Assembly (NCBI RefSeq): GCF_016741875.1
Contig: NZ_JAERRF010000034.1
Span: 1 to 64,000 of the forward strand
Source: Streptomyces coffeae
GTDB lineage: Bacteria; Actinomycetota; Actinomycetes; Streptomycetales; Streptomycetaceae
DNA length: 64,000 nt
Direction of reading: 5' to 3'
Both the position numbers and the translations under genes were made by a program. The notes below the pieces were generated by a model. That model had not been told where the DNA came from and did no database searches. It saw only the letters and a list, made by a program, of their open reading frames with translations. Numbering within the stretch: the first letter of the stretch is position 1; each line of letters opens with the position of its first letter. Shown in pieces: positions 51,712 through 60,924 of this stretch.

Positions 51712-51956
51712 ACTGCAAACGTGGCTACCGGGCCACTCTCGCGAGGGACTGGCCGCATAGATCTTGTCCACGCTGCGAGGGGATTGACGCCTTCCCCATA
51801 CCTCGACAACGTCCAACTCGCCACATAGGGCACGGGCTTAGGGTGAGCCAACCGGCGAGACCCTCGGTCCTGGTGAGTTCACGGCAACCACAATGAGGAA
51901 CGCGGCTTGCGCGGGCGAGGGCATATCGTCTCTCCCTCAAGGCGTCGTGCGCCCGG

Positions 51957-51991
51957 GGGCCATGGCGGTGCTGGAAGCATCGCCATGGCCC
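51957..51991 (-). terminator. Terminator just downstream of the small secreted-peptide gene
   Basis: GGGCCATGGCG (51957-51967) pairs perfectly with CGCCATGGCCC (51981-51991), and inner TGCT pairs with AGCA around a short turn. It lies only four bases beyond the stop codon of the small gene on the minus strand. Confidence 0.7.
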
Positions 51992-51994
51992 GTG

Positions 51995-52120
51995 CTACTC
52001 GGAAGACTGAGTCGCTGACTTCTTGACCAGCGTCGGCATGCATGCCGCAGATGCCGTCGATGTCCCAAGAAACGTCACTGCAACTACCGCAAAAAGGGCA
52101 GACAGGGTAACTCTCTTCAC
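51995..52120 (-). CDS. Very small secreted peptide precursor
   Basis: A 41-residue precursor from GTG 52120 to TAG 51995-51997. The N-terminus is a classical signal: MKRVTLSALF, hydrophobic VVAVTFLG, then TSTASA with predicted signal-peptidase cut before ACMPTLVKKSATQSSE, leaving a 16-residue product with one Cys. AGGAGAGG lies 13 or so bases before the start. A strong terminator begins four bases after the stop, which supports a real transcription unit. It lies 134 bases downstream of the SARP-NB-ARC-TPR regulator gene on the same strand. No homologue recognised. It may be a signalling peptide sensed by that TPR protein, but this is inference. Confidence 0.65.
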   Translation of the reverse strand: MKRVTLSALFAVVAVTFLGTSTASAACMPTLVKKSATQSSE

Positions 52121-52254
52121 TTGCTTCGCTAATCCTCTCCTAGGACAAGATCATCTGTCCGTTGCTGGAGGGTAGCCGATGGGTCTCCATACTCAAAATC
52201 GGCGAGGGTGCTCGGTTTGCATGCGAATAAGTTACCAACCGGTCAGTAGTCGAC

Positions 52255-55200
52255 TCACTCGAGTTCGCTCAATTGTTCGCTGATTCTGTTCGCTTCTCGG
52301 TCGTCCAGCGAGCGCAGTGTGGTGAGTGCCTGCTGTAATAGTTTCCGTGCTTCCGAAGTTTTTCCCGTTGCTAGCCGCACCTCGGCGAGGGCGCCCTGTG
52401 CTCTGGCTTCCTCGTCCAGAGCGTTCACCCTATGGGCGACGATTATGGCTGCCTCGAAGTGTTCAGCGGCAGAATCGAGTTGACCCCTTGAGAGTTCAGC
52501 TCTTCCGGCCCCGCGCAATGCGCGTGTAACCTCTTGGGGTGCTCCAATTTCGCGGGCAATTTGGAGTGCCTGTAAGTGATTCTCGGCGGATGCTTCGATG
52601 GAGCCGCTCTTGTGGTGTGCTTCCCCTAGTCCGTTGTGCGCCGTCGCTTGACTCTTTCTATCTCCAAGTGTGCGAAAGTCCGCCAGCGCCTGACGGTGCA
52701 GAGCTAATGCGGTATCAATGTCGCCGGATTCGGCGAGGATCGTAGCCAGATTTGTGCGCACCATCGCGTGCGCGTAGAGATTTCCGGTGGACTCCGTCAG
52801 TGGCAGGAGCTGCTCGAAAGTCTGCCTTGCCAGTGTCAGGTCACCTCTGTGGGCGTACAGATCGCCTAGGTTATTGAGAGTTCTAATGAGCCCTGATTGG
52901 TCGCCGGTGGCTCGGAATCCGGAAATTGCCTCCCGGAAGTGGTGTTGCGCGAGGCTTATTTTTCCAAGAGCAAGCAAGGATATCGCAATGTTGTTGCGGC
53001 ACCTTGCTTGGGTCCACAAATTTCCCGCATTCATGCTTATTGCTAGGGCCCTCTGGTGAAGTTTCACCGCCGTTTGATTTTCCCCCAGGTGCCAATGGAG
53101 TACCCCCAGCACCCGGTAGCTCTCTGCCTCTGCCTCGTAATCGCCCGTCGTCCGCGCGATGTCAAGGGCCCGCTCACCGGTCTCAGCGGCTTGCGGGTAG
53201 CGGCCCGTGCTCGCCTGGTTCGAGCTGAGACAGAGCAACGCATGACATAGGGCAGGCTGGTCGCCGGTCCGGGACCAGTAATCGACGGCGTGCTGGAGGA
53301 GGTCGGCAGCGTTCTGCCAGTGACACTCGGCGTCCAGGAAGCCAGCCAGGGCATGAGCCATCCGGGCCGCGCCCCAGGGGGCATCGTGGCTGCGGGCGTG
53401 GTGTTCGGTAGCCAAGAGGTTGCCGTGTTCAGCGGCGAACCAGGCGCGCGCCTCTTGGGCGGTTCGTATGCGAGGGAGGGCGGGAGGCTGGTCAGTGCGG
53501 TAGCCGGCGAGACGAACCCGCCTGGGATAGGCGAGGCGGTCAGCCTGTTCCGCGCCCATCAGGTAGAAGGTGGTCAGCCGATCCATCGCCTGCCTGTGGT
53601 CCTGGTCGGTATCTTCCGAGCGAGCGAGCATGCGGGCGTATTCGCCCAGAAGGTCGTGGTACCGATACCGATCCGGTGTCGGTTCCCGGAGGAGGTGGCA
53701 TTCCAGCAGGGCTTCGATCAGCCGTTCAGTTTCCTCGGCTGGCAGGTCAAGTAGAGCTGCAGCCGCTTTGGCCGTGAAGTCGGGTCCCGGGTGTAGGCCT
53801 AGGCGGCGGAACGCTCTTCGCTGCGCCTGGTCGAGGGCCCGGTAGGAGAGGTCGAATGCGCGCACCATCTCCTCGTCGGCGTTGCGGATCTCATTGAGGG
53901 GTCCCGTGCCACGCGCCAAACGTTCCGACAGGGTGGTCAGGGTCCACGAGGGGCGAGAGCGGTATCGGCTGGCCACCAGCTCTATGGCGAGGGGCAAGTA
54001 CCCACACATGTGAACGATCCGGGTGGTCGCTGCGGCGTCCTGGGTTCTTTCCTGGCCCGCGAAACTGCGGAAGAGGGCAACTGCGTCGTCGGCCGGGAGA
54101 ACGTCAAGTGGGATTGGCAAGGCGTGTGGTAGCCCGGCTAAGTGACGGCGACTGGTAATGATGGTCAGGGACGGCGAGTTGCCTGGCAGCAGCGGTGAGA
54201 CCTGTTCGGGACTGGCTGCGTCATCCAGCACGATCACGGCTCGGCGCGCGGCGATGGTGGTCCGCCACTGGGCGATCAGCTCGTCGAGTTGGACGGGAAT
54301 CGTGTCGGGTGATACGCCAAACATGCGTAGAAGTGTGGAGAGGGCGGCACTCGGGCTCATGGGTCCCTGAGCCGGCGAGTGGGCCCGAAGGTCCAGGAAT
54401 GCTTGGCCGTCTGGGAATCGGGAGGCGAGGCTGCGTGCGGTGTGTACCGCAACCGCCGTCTTGCCAACTCCTGCCATGCCGCTGACAGTCTCCAATGTCA
54501 GAACCGATCCGCTTGCCGCCGATTTGGCGCCGACTGAAGCGATCAAGGCATCGAGTTCGGAGCGCCTGCCGACGAGCGGAGGTTGGTACGGGAGATTCTG
54601 TGGGGGAGGCGGCGTTGAGCGGGAGCCTGTGCCGGATGAGGGAAGTGACGTAGTTACATCAGAACCTTGGATAAGGTTCTCTGCTGGCCTTCGGTCGAGG
54701 ATGCCGCGATGTATCCGATTTAGCTCTACGCCCGGGCGAGAGCCGAATTCCGCCATCAGCAGCTGACGAGCCTGCTGGTGGACTCGCAGGGCTTCTGTAT
54801 ACCTCCCGCTGCCGTAGTACGCCAGCATCAACAGTCCTGCCAGCGACTCGTCTTCCGGGTGCTGGCGGACTAGGGCTGCGAGCTCCCCGACCGAGCCAGC
54901 GAACCGGCCGAGCCGAAGGCTCGCGGAGATGCGGGAAACGGTGGCCTGGAGGCGTTGCTCAGAGAGGGCCGTGCGTACTGTCTCGGCCCAGATGCCAGGG
55001 AGCCCAGCGAGGGCATCACCCTGCCAAAGCGTGTCCGCACGGGTGAGAACCTCCACGGTACGCTCGTCATGCCCTCTCTTCGCAAACGACCCCGCCAGAT
55101 CGGCAAGGCGTTGAAAGCGGTTGAGGTCGACCGAATCGGGGTTCGCTTCCAGAACATAGGTATGAGCCCGGCTAGCGATGCGCGGCGCACCTGGGTCTGT

Positions 55201-55431
55201 ACCGGCACGGCGCAGGTGTCTGCGTACCCTGGAGATGTAAGTGTGAGTGTTCTCGCGTGCGCGAGGTGGAGCCTCGCCATCCCAGAGTCGATCTATGAGG
55301 GCGTCTATTGAGACAGGGCGGCCTAGATCCAGCACTAGCGCGGCTAGCAGGGCACGTTCCTTGTCTGAACCGAGCCCGAGCCGCTCTCCGTCCTGCTGAA
55401 GTCCCACCGGCCCCAGTATGTGGAAGTCCAC
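52255..55431 (-). CDS. SARP-type regulator with NB-ARC and TPR domains (AfsR-like)
   Basis: A 1058-residue regulator. The N-terminal winged helix (about 1-100; DFHILGPVGLQQDGERLGLG, ALLAALVLDLGRPVSIDALIDRLW) plus bacterial transcriptional activator domain (to about 250) is of the AfsR/DnrI type; the NB-ARC ATPase (about 290-580) has Walker A GMAGVGKTAV, Walker B AVIVLDDA and the plant-like RNBS string TIITSRRHLAGLP; tetratricopeptide repeats fill the C-terminal 400 residues. Such proteins activate secondary-metabolism genes. GTG 55431 (MDFHILG) follows GGGAGG at about 7 bases; the longer frame has no ribosome site. It is divergent from a second NB-ARC-TPR gene (55618). Confidence 0.9.
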   Translation of the reverse strand: MDFHILGPVGLQQDGERLGLGSDKERALLAALVLDLGRPVSIDALIDRLWDGEAPPRARENTHTYISRVRRHLRRAGTDPGAPRIASRAHTYVLEANPDSVDLNRFQRLADLAGSFAKRGHDERTVEVLTRADTLWQGDALAGLPGIWAETVRTALSEQRLQATVSRISASLRLGRFAGSVGELAALVRQHPEDESLAGLLMLAYYGSGRYTEALRVHQQARQLLMAEFGSRPGVELNRIHRGILDRRPAENLIQGSDVTTSLPSSGTGSRSTPPPPQNLPYQPPLVGRRSELDALIASVGAKSAASGSVLTLETVSGMAGVGKTAVAVHTARSLASRFPDGQAFLDLRAHSPAQGPMSPSAALSTLLRMFGVSPDTIPVQLDELIAQWRTTIAARRAVIVLDDAASPEQVSPLLPGNSPSLTIITSRRHLAGLPHALPIPLDVLPADDAVALFRSFAGQERTQDAAATTRIVHMCGYLPLAIELVASRYRSRPSWTLTTLSERLARGTGPLNEIRNADEEMVRAFDLSYRALDQAQRRAFRRLGLHPGPDFTAKAAAALLDLPAEETERLIEALLECHLLREPTPDRYRYHDLLGEYARMLARSEDTDQDHRQAMDRLTTFYLMGAEQADRLAYPRRVRLAGYRTDQPPALPRIRTAQEARAWFAAEHGNLLATEHHARSHDAPWGAARMAHALAGFLDAECHWQNAADLLQHAVDYWSRTGDQPALCHALLCLSSNQASTGRYPQAAETGERALDIARTTGDYEAEAESYRVLGVLHWHLGENQTAVKLHQRALAISMNAGNLWTQARCRNNIAISLLALGKISLAQHHFREAISGFRATGDQSGLIRTLNNLGDLYAHRGDLTLARQTFEQLLPLTESTGNLYAHAMVRTNLATILAESGDIDTALALHRQALADFRTLGDRKSQATAHNGLGEAHHKSGSIEASAENHLQALQIAREIGAPQEVTRALRGAGRAELSRGQLDSAAEHFEAAIIVAHRVNALDEEARAQGALAEVRLATGKTSEARKLLQQALTTLRSLDDREANRISEQLSELE

Positions 55432-55617
55432 CAGCGACCTCCCGCTGGTCCGTCCATTTCTAGTGAGGATGACATGAGGTCGGGAGAGTCGCCATAGTCC
55501 CTCTGCCACACTGGCTGAATCGCGACGCAGGTGCTGAGTGCGCGCATCGTTGAGGCCCAGTTAAGGGTAGGACCGGACTGATCTATGGACGTGAGAGTCG
55601 AATGATCGGGGCGGTAC

Positions 55618-57744
55618 ATGGACGCGGCGCAGGAGGATTCCCACAAGAATTCGATCAGTGGGCTGACTCGGTTGTACGGGCCCACGGTACAGGCGCGAGA
55701 CGTGCATGGCGGCATCCATGTGCATGCTGTGCGGGACGGCGCTGCTCCACCTCCGCCGCGTCAGCTCTTACCAGTGTCAGCACACTTCACAGACCGATGC
55801 GACGACCTAGCTGCTTTGGGGGAACTACTCACCCGAGCAGGACGGAACACCTCCTCACGGGCACTGATCGTGGTCAGCGGGCCAGCAGGCATCGGCAAGA
55901 CCACGCTGGTGTGCAGATGGTTGCGCTCGCTTAGCTCCGACTTTCCTGACGGTCAGTTCTATGCCGACCTGCGCGGGCACTCCGCGGGGGGCCCAGCCGG
56001 CCCAGGCGAGGTTCTGGACCAGTTCCTACGTGCACTCGGCGCCGGCGCCCTGCCCGTTGATGTGGCTGAAAAGGCGTCGCTGTGGCGGTCCTGGACCGCG
56101 GATGCGCGGATAGCGGTGATGTTGGACAACGCCTTTACCGCCGCACAAGTGCGTCCACTGCTGTGTGCGGGGTCGAGCAGCGTCACGGTCGTTACCAGCC
56201 GCCGCAAGCTGACCGGACTTCGTATGGATGGAGCGTCCTTTCGTCAGCTGGGGGCGCTGGGAACGGCTGCTGGCGTCGAGTTGTTCAGCCGTGCGATCGG
56301 CGAGGATCGGGTTGCAACTGAGCCGCATGCGGCGCGTCAGGTCGTGACGCTGTGCGCCGGTGTGCCGCTTGCTGTCTGTCTTGCGTCTGCTCGGTTGGCG
56401 TCGAGACCGAAACAGCCTGTAAAGACACTGGCCGATGCTCTCACGCGAAACACAGAACGTCTGGCTGCGCTTGAGGTAGAGGGGGAGGCAACGGTGAGCA
56501 AGGCACTGGACGCGTCGTATGCCGTCTTAAGCGAAGGTGCTGCTCTCCTGTACCGCAGGCTTGGCCTGCTGCCAGTGCGTACTTTCGACTCGAGAACTGC
56601 TGCCGCGTCCTGTGGCGAGCCTTTGGGGTGGGCGGAAGCCCGGCTGGACGAATTGGTCGAGGCAAACCTGGTAGAGGACGTAGGCCCAAACGCTTGCCGC
56701 TTCCATGACCTTGTACAGATCCATGCCCATGGTCGAGCATCTGCGGAAGAGACGGCTTCGGCCCGGGAGGAGGCACTGCGGAGGGTCTGCGATTGGTATC
56801 TGGAGACTGCTACAGAAGCTGAGAAGCGGCTCACGCCAGCGCAGTTCACCCTCGAGAGGACCCTTGTCCATCCTGCTGGCCTGCCGGTGCCGTTCACCGA
56901 TGATCCAGGCGCGCTTGCCTGGCTGGATTCCCAGCGGATGAATCTGATGGCACTGGTACGAGCTGCGTTCCAGTGTGAGTGGAACGCCATGACCTGGCAG
57001 CTTGTGGATGCGATGTGGCCTGTCTTCCTCCGACTGCGCTACTACAACTTATGGCTTGAGGCCCATCAGGTAGGTCTGGAGGCGGCGCAGAGAGAGAGGA
57101 ATGCCGAGGCCGAGCGCCAGATGCTCAACTCCGGGGCCATCGGCCTCAGCGCCGCTGGGCGCATCGACGATGCGGCCGAGTGGTATTCGCAGTCCCTCCG
57201 AGCAGCAAGAGACGCAGGTGATGTGAGGGATGAAGGACAGGCTTTGCTGGGCATTGGTACCTGCCACCGCGAGGCCGGACGGATGGCAGAGGCCAGACTG
57301 TACCTAAACCAGGCCATCGCCGTGTGGGAGAATTGCGGTTACCCGCGTGGTGCGGCCCTCGCCAGAATCGTCCTCGGGGAGATTGCGCTCGCCGAGACCA
57401 ATCCCAGTCGCGCTATCGAACACTTCAACCGAGCGCATGCCGGTCTGCTTGCCGTGAACGACCCGCATGATGCCGCGCGCGCCCTCGCCTTCTTGGGTCG
57501 TGCCCGTGTCCGAGCTGGCGAGCACACGGCGGGTGCGGCCGCAATGCAAGAGGCGCTCGCAGTATTCTCTTCATCTGGAGCCGCTCACTGGCAAGCCCGC
57601 ACGCTTGAAATGCTTGGTGACAGTGCCTGGGAGCGTGGGGACACAGGGCCAGCTGCGGACTTCCGCGCCCAGGCTATTGTCTTGTTCCAAATTACGAGCC
57701 CCACCGACGCACGTCGGCTGAGGGACTTGTTGGCCCAAACCTGA
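55618..57744 (+). CDS. NB-ARC/TPR protein without DNA-binding domain
   Basis: A 708-residue STAND ATPase. A short N-terminal segment with VQARDVHGGIHVHAV, common before NB-ARC modules in actinobacteria, is followed by Walker A VSGPAGIGKTTL (about residues 87-97), Walker B region RIAVMLDNAF, TVVTSRRKLTGLR, and C-terminal tetratricopeptide repeats (NSGAIGLSAAGRIDDAAEWY, LLGIGTCHREAGRMAEARLY and so on). It lacks the SARP winged helix seen in the divergent neighbour. It may act as a signal-sensing partner or an NLR-like defence protein. ATG 55618. Its end overlaps the convergent gene at 57692-58240 by 53 bases. Confidence 0.85.
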   Translation: MDAAQEDSHKNSISGLTRLYGPTVQARDVHGGIHVHAVRDGAAPPPPRQLLPVSAHFTDRCDDLAALGELLTRAGRNTSSRALIVVSGPAGIGKTTLVCRWLRSLSSDFPDGQFYADLRGHSAGGPAGPGEVLDQFLRALGAGALPVDVAEKASLWRSWTADARIAVMLDNAFTAAQVRPLLCAGSSSVTVVTSRRKLTGLRMDGASFRQLGALGTAAGVELFSRAIGEDRVATEPHAARQVVTLCAGVPLAVCLASARLASRPKQPVKTLADALTRNTERLAALEVEGEATVSKALDASYAVLSEGAALLYRRLGLLPVRTFDSRTAAASCGEPLGWAEARLDELVEANLVEDVGPNACRFHDLVQIHAHGRASAEETASAREEALRRVCDWYLETATEAEKRLTPAQFTLERTLVHPAGLPVPFTDDPGALAWLDSQRMNLMALVRAAFQCEWNAMTWQLVDAMWPVFLRLRYYNLWLEAHQVGLEAAQRERNAEAERQMLNSGAIGLSAAGRIDDAAEWYSQSLRAARDAGDVRDEGQALLGIGTCHREAGRMAEARLYLNQAIAVWENCGYPRGAALARIVLGEIALAETNPSRAIEHFNRAHAGLLAVNDPHDAARALAFLGRARVRAGEHTAGAAAMQEALAVFSSSGAAHWQARTLEMLGDSAWERGDTGPAADFRAQAIVLFQITSPTDARRLRDLLAQT

Positions 57745-58240
57745 CCTGCGGGCGGGACGCGACGATCTCGCTCAGTGGGAAGCCCGCCACTAGACAGGCG
57801 TGCAGGCAGGATACGAAGAGCCATTGCTCCGGTGGTATCAGGTACGGAAGCCTCACAGCCTCGGGATCCGTGCCGCCCCCCGCTGCCCAGCCGCCATCAG
57901 TGAGCGGTGCGGCTGCGAGGCGGCAGCCAGGTCTGGAGGACCTGACGTCCGTCAGCCACCGCGCTGCGTCTCGAACTGGCCGCGGCCGACTTCCACGCAG
58001 TACATCGGCACACTCCAGCCGGCGCAAGTCACGGCAGGCATCGGCATCCACAGCGAGGTGCTCATCGACGACGGACGTAGGACGGGTGTCCGCGAATCCG
58101 GTTCGAGCCACCAAGAAGCGTTCACCTGCTGTCCAGCTAGTACTGAGACAAAAGGTCGACCGGTTCGGTGCTGGCAGCAGTGACGACGTGGCCTTCTCCC
58201 GCCATTCCACGGTGACAAAAGACCAGGCTGAAAGGCTCAT
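57692..58240 (-). CDS. Unknown protein, translationally coupled to the preceding transferase-like gene
   Basis: A 182-residue protein starting at ATG 58240, whose bases overlap the TGA of the upstream gene (ATGA, 58237-58240), a typical translational-coupling arrangement that supports its being real. It has TSVVDEHLAVDADACRDL near the middle and EQWLFVSCLHACLVAGFPLSE near the end; no known family was recognised. Third-position GC is lower than in the proteasome region but similar to its neighbours. Tail-to-tail overlap with the NB-ARC gene is 53 bases. Function unknown. Confidence 0.55.
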   Translation of the reverse strand: MSLSAWSFVTVEWREKATSSLLPAPNRSTFCLSTSWTAGERFLVARTGFADTRPTSVVDEHLAVDADACRDLRRLECADVLRGSRPRPVRDAARWLTDVRSSRPGCRLAAAPLTDGGWAAGGGTDPEAVRLPYLIPPEQWLFVSCLHACLVAGFPLSEIVASRPQVRFGPTSPSADVRRWGS

Positions 58241-59463
58241 GCCGATGCCTCTCCGCAATCGGATGTCCACGTGCGCAGGCTAGGTGGACAGGGCAGCGGC
58301 AATATGTGCGGACTATGGGCGGGTTGACCTAGGCCCATTACCCGGTACATAAGCCTTCGCATATTCCGGTTGAAGCGGCCAGGTTCGGAGGTGATGCGCG
58401 ACGCGATCGCTGCGTACTCCTCGGGGCAGTATTCGGTTGCGGCGTAGTCGAGCTGCTCGGTTAGCGGGTGAGCGGGAGAGAGTGCAGGGGCAGTGACGGC
58501 GAGGGTTGCGGCGGGGGACGCCGGATTGATCTCTTCTTCCGGCGACCCGACCAGCAGAACCGGAGCTCCGGTGAGCGTTCCGTACAGAGTGACTGAGCCG
58601 TGATCTCCGATGATGTAGTCAGCAGCGATCAACACGCTGCGCCAGTCCGCTTCTGGCGGTACTACGCTGACCCCCTGTCGGGTACACCATGCCAGCCATG
58701 CCTTGACTTGCCACGGAGAATGTCCCGACCAGACATTGGGATGGACCAGGATAGCAGTGCGGAACTGCCTAGATGGCAGTTCTGAAATCAAGCGTGGCAG
58801 CAAAGCCTCGAAACGTCCGAAGAAGGAGTGAGGGCCCCATGTAGAGACGGCAATCACCAATTTCTCCCCGTCCGCTAGGCCTAACGCTCTGCGGTATTTG
58901 GTGCGCTGCGGTAGGCTCGCTTTGATCCGGTCGTGCACCGGATCGCCGACCACGTGTGCGAGCGGAAGTGCCTCAGGGCAATGGATTGCTAGCTCATGCA
59001 GATCGGCGTGGTGTGGCATGACTACCGCGGCCGGCACCTTTCCGCCAGGGAGGAGGTCCTGCATGCGCAGCCCTGCCACGCATGCATCCCGTGCCCCCGC
59101 TATGCGTTTGATGTAGTTGGCGCCGTGAGGGAGTGTGATCAAGGGGGCTCGCACGTTTCCTACGCCCCGCGGCCCCGCCGCAACGGCGAGGTCGAATGTC
59201 ATACGTGTTGCCTCTTCCCAGGGGATCAACGGGCTACCCAACCGTTCGAGGAAGCGCGGCACCTCGCCCCCGAAGACATGGGGTGGTGCGGTAAAAACCA
59301 CCTGGAGCCGGAAGTCGGCTTCCAGAAGCGGAAGGATGTCTAAGAGTCGCTTCGCGTACGTAACGGTATGCACGACAGCCAGTACCTGCTTGCGTTTCAC
59401 CAGCGTCAGCCACTGGCGAGACTCACCCATCGAGGACTGCGCAGAGCTGCTCAACGCCGACAT
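58237..59463 (-). CDS. CDP-glycerol glycerophosphotransferase-like / GT-B-type protein
   Basis: A 408-residue protein. The N-terminal half starts VLAVVHTVTYAKRLLDILPLLEADFRLQVVF, the C-terminal half holds AADYIIGDHGSVTLYGTLTGAPVLLVG, like the TagF/TagB donor-binding motif (D-x(2)-GDHGSV), and STWGPHSFFGRFEALLPRLI between. The GT-B-like fold would use a nucleotide-activated donor, but the acceptor is unknown. No signal or membrane segment. ATG 59463 follows GGGGGG. It is coupled to the next gene by a 4-base overlap. It could attach a group to a teichoic-acid-like polymer or a small metabolite. Confidence 0.6.
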   Translation of the reverse strand: MSALSSSAQSSMGESRQWLTLVKRKQVLAVVHTVTYAKRLLDILPLLEADFRLQVVFTAPPHVFGGEVPRFLERLGSPLIPWEEATRMTFDLAVAAGPRGVGNVRAPLITLPHGANYIKRIAGARDACVAGLRMQDLLPGGKVPAAVVMPHHADLHELAIHCPEALPLAHVVGDPVHDRIKASLPQRTKYRRALGLADGEKLVIAVSTWGPHSFFGRFEALLPRLISELPSRQFRTAILVHPNVWSGHSPWQVKAWLAWCTRQGVSVVPPEADWRSVLIAADYIIGDHGSVTLYGTLTGAPVLLVGSPEEEINPASPAATLAVTAPALSPAHPLTEQLDYAATEYCPEEYAAIASRITSEPGRFNRNMRRLMYRVMGLGQPAHSPHILPLPCPPSLRTWTSDCGEASA

Positions 59464-60168
59464 GGCGCCCCCCGTTATTCTCTCGTGCTGATCTCCGACT
59501 CGGGCTTCTCGCTCAGTCCGATGCCCAGCCCGACGGACGGAAGGCTTGCCGGACCCTTGCGGAATGCTTGCGGGCTGCCTGCTGCTTCATCAAGGCGGCA
59601 GTGGCCACTGCATGGCGTACGCAACGGTTTGCTTGCCCCTCCGTGATCAACTATCCGTCGGTAGGTGGTCGACGAGGTGTGATGTGCCACTGACGATCAG
59701 CGATTACGCCTGGGGCGTGGCCTTCTGCTTGAGGCGTTCGTAGGGGGTGTGACCGGTGAGGCCGCCGTGGGGGCGATGGTAGTGAGATCGTCTTGATGCC
59801 CCCAGACCGTCTCCCCATACGGTGGGTGAGGCTCACAGGGCTGGACGTCGGCGAGCGAGCAACAGCCCCTGCCCGGACTCGTCGTCCACACCGAGCGCAG
59901 TTTGGGCAGGCGATCGCCTCGGCGTCGGTGGCCTCGATATGCATGGTCGCAGCGCTCATCGTTGCAGGTCATCCCCGACTTCGGCCCCTCCGTGTAGCTA
60001 CCCACTGTCGAACTCGGTTGGCGTGAGACAGCGCACGGCGACTCTGGCTTGTTTCGCGTTGCGCCTGTAACAAGGCCGTTGATACAACTGATCGACATGC
60101 TACGCACGTGACGTGCAGGGATGCCGTTACGAGCAAACCGTCGTGGTTTGCAATCACGGGGTGGGTTC
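59464..60168. other. Remnant-rich region before the ESAT-6-type operon
   Basis: About 700 bases with the C-terminal scrap of an IS481-like transposase (59704-59784) and a minus-strand fragment with CPNC (about 59880-59950, possibly from an ISL3-like zinc finger; weak). A 71-codon minus-strand frame (59475-59690) upstream of the transferase gene has no ribosome site. No further gene is supported. The promoter for the operon at 60169 should be in the last 100 bases. Confidence 0.5.
59704..59784 (-). pseudogene. IS481-like transposase C-terminal fragment
   Basis: The minus-strand frame reads HYHRPHGGLTGHTPYERLKQ then KATPQA and TAA (59704-59706). This is the usual C-terminus of IS481-type integrase-core transposases. 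Only 26 residues remain; the catalytic core is missing. Confidence 0.7.
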
Positions 60169-60501
60169 ATGAAGTTCGACATGGGGTCGACGACGCTCTC
60201 CGAACTGAGCAAGCGCACGACCTCGTCCAGCGATGATCTGGGGTTGCTGATCCGGCAGTTGGTTGCCGCAGCCGAGCCGCTGGAGGGCAAGTTCAACGGC
60301 GTGGGTAAGGCCACATTCGACTCGTTCAAGGTCCGCGCGGATGAGATCACGGCCGCATTGAACAGCTCGCTGCAGGCCATCCTGAGCGGCCAGCACGGAA
60401 TGGACACCGCGTTCACCGCCGGCACGCAGGAGCAGGCCGACAACGCCCGGCAGAACATGAGCGCGGCCAACTTCGACGCCGCCCGATTCGGCGGGCGCTG
60501 A
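60169..60501 (+). CDS. ESAT-6/WXG100-like small secretion protein
   Basis: A 110-residue helical protein of the ESX/type VII substrate class by size, helix-turn-helix layout and context. The turn is FNGVGKATFDSF rather than the classic Trp-x-Gly. ATG 60169 has the site GGGGTGGG. It is the first gene of a run of four with short gaps (22, 89 and -8 bases) ending in a large toxin. Such small proteins are co-exported with toxins or form a chaperone pair with the next gene. Confidence 0.75.
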   Translation: MKFDMGSTTLSELSKRTTSSSDDLGLLIRQLVAAAEPLEGKFNGVGKATFDSFKVRADEITAALNSSLQAILSGQHGMDTAFTAGTQEQADNARQNMSAANFDAARFGGR

Positions 60502-60523
60502 AGGACACGGGGGATTTCGAGGC

Positions 60524-60835
60524 ATGGGCCAGAACCAGGACCGCAACTCCTATGACATCGCCGCTTCCACCGAGGTGCAGACCAACCTGAACGTCATCAT
60601 CGAGCGCCTGGAGCAGGTACTCGGCCAGCGCGATGCCGCGGTCAAGGCCGCGATGGCCGACTTCCGGGCCGACGGGGTCTCCGAGGAATACCACGGCAAG
60701 GAACAGCGGTGGAACCGAGCCGCCAACGAGGTCCGCACCATCATCCAGTTGCTGCGCACCACGCTGGAGAAGAACGACAACACCGCCCATTCCACGCTGG
60801 CGAAGGCGAAAGCCACCGTCGACAGCATCGGCTGA
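60524..60835 (+). CDS. ESAT-6-family protein (pore-forming type annotation)
   Basis: A 103-residue all-helical protein: STEVQTNLNVIIERLEQVLG in helix 1, then KEQRWNRAANEVRTIIQLLR in helix 2. Streptomyces homologues are commonly annotated pore-forming ESAT-6 family. It probably forms a heterodimer with the product of the preceding gene, as EsxA/EsxB do. ATG 60524 lies 22 bases after the previous stop with GGGGG upstream. Type VII secretion is expected but the machinery is not in the window. Confidence 0.75.
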   Translation: MGQNQDRNSYDIAASTEVQTNLNVIIERLEQVLGQRDAAVKAAMADFRADGVSEEYHGKEQRWNRAANEVRTIIQLLRTTLEKNDNTAHSTLAKAKATVDSIG

Positions 60836-60924
60836 GCCACGGCTCGGCAAGGGCAAGACACCAACGGGGCCGTATCCGGCACGCCAAGCGCGTACGTCGG
60901 ACACGGGTGTAGGAGGGGATGTAG

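Noticed and set aside
59475..59690. 71-codon minus-strand frame just upstream of the transferase-like gene
   Set aside because: GTG start without ribosome site and no recognisable features.
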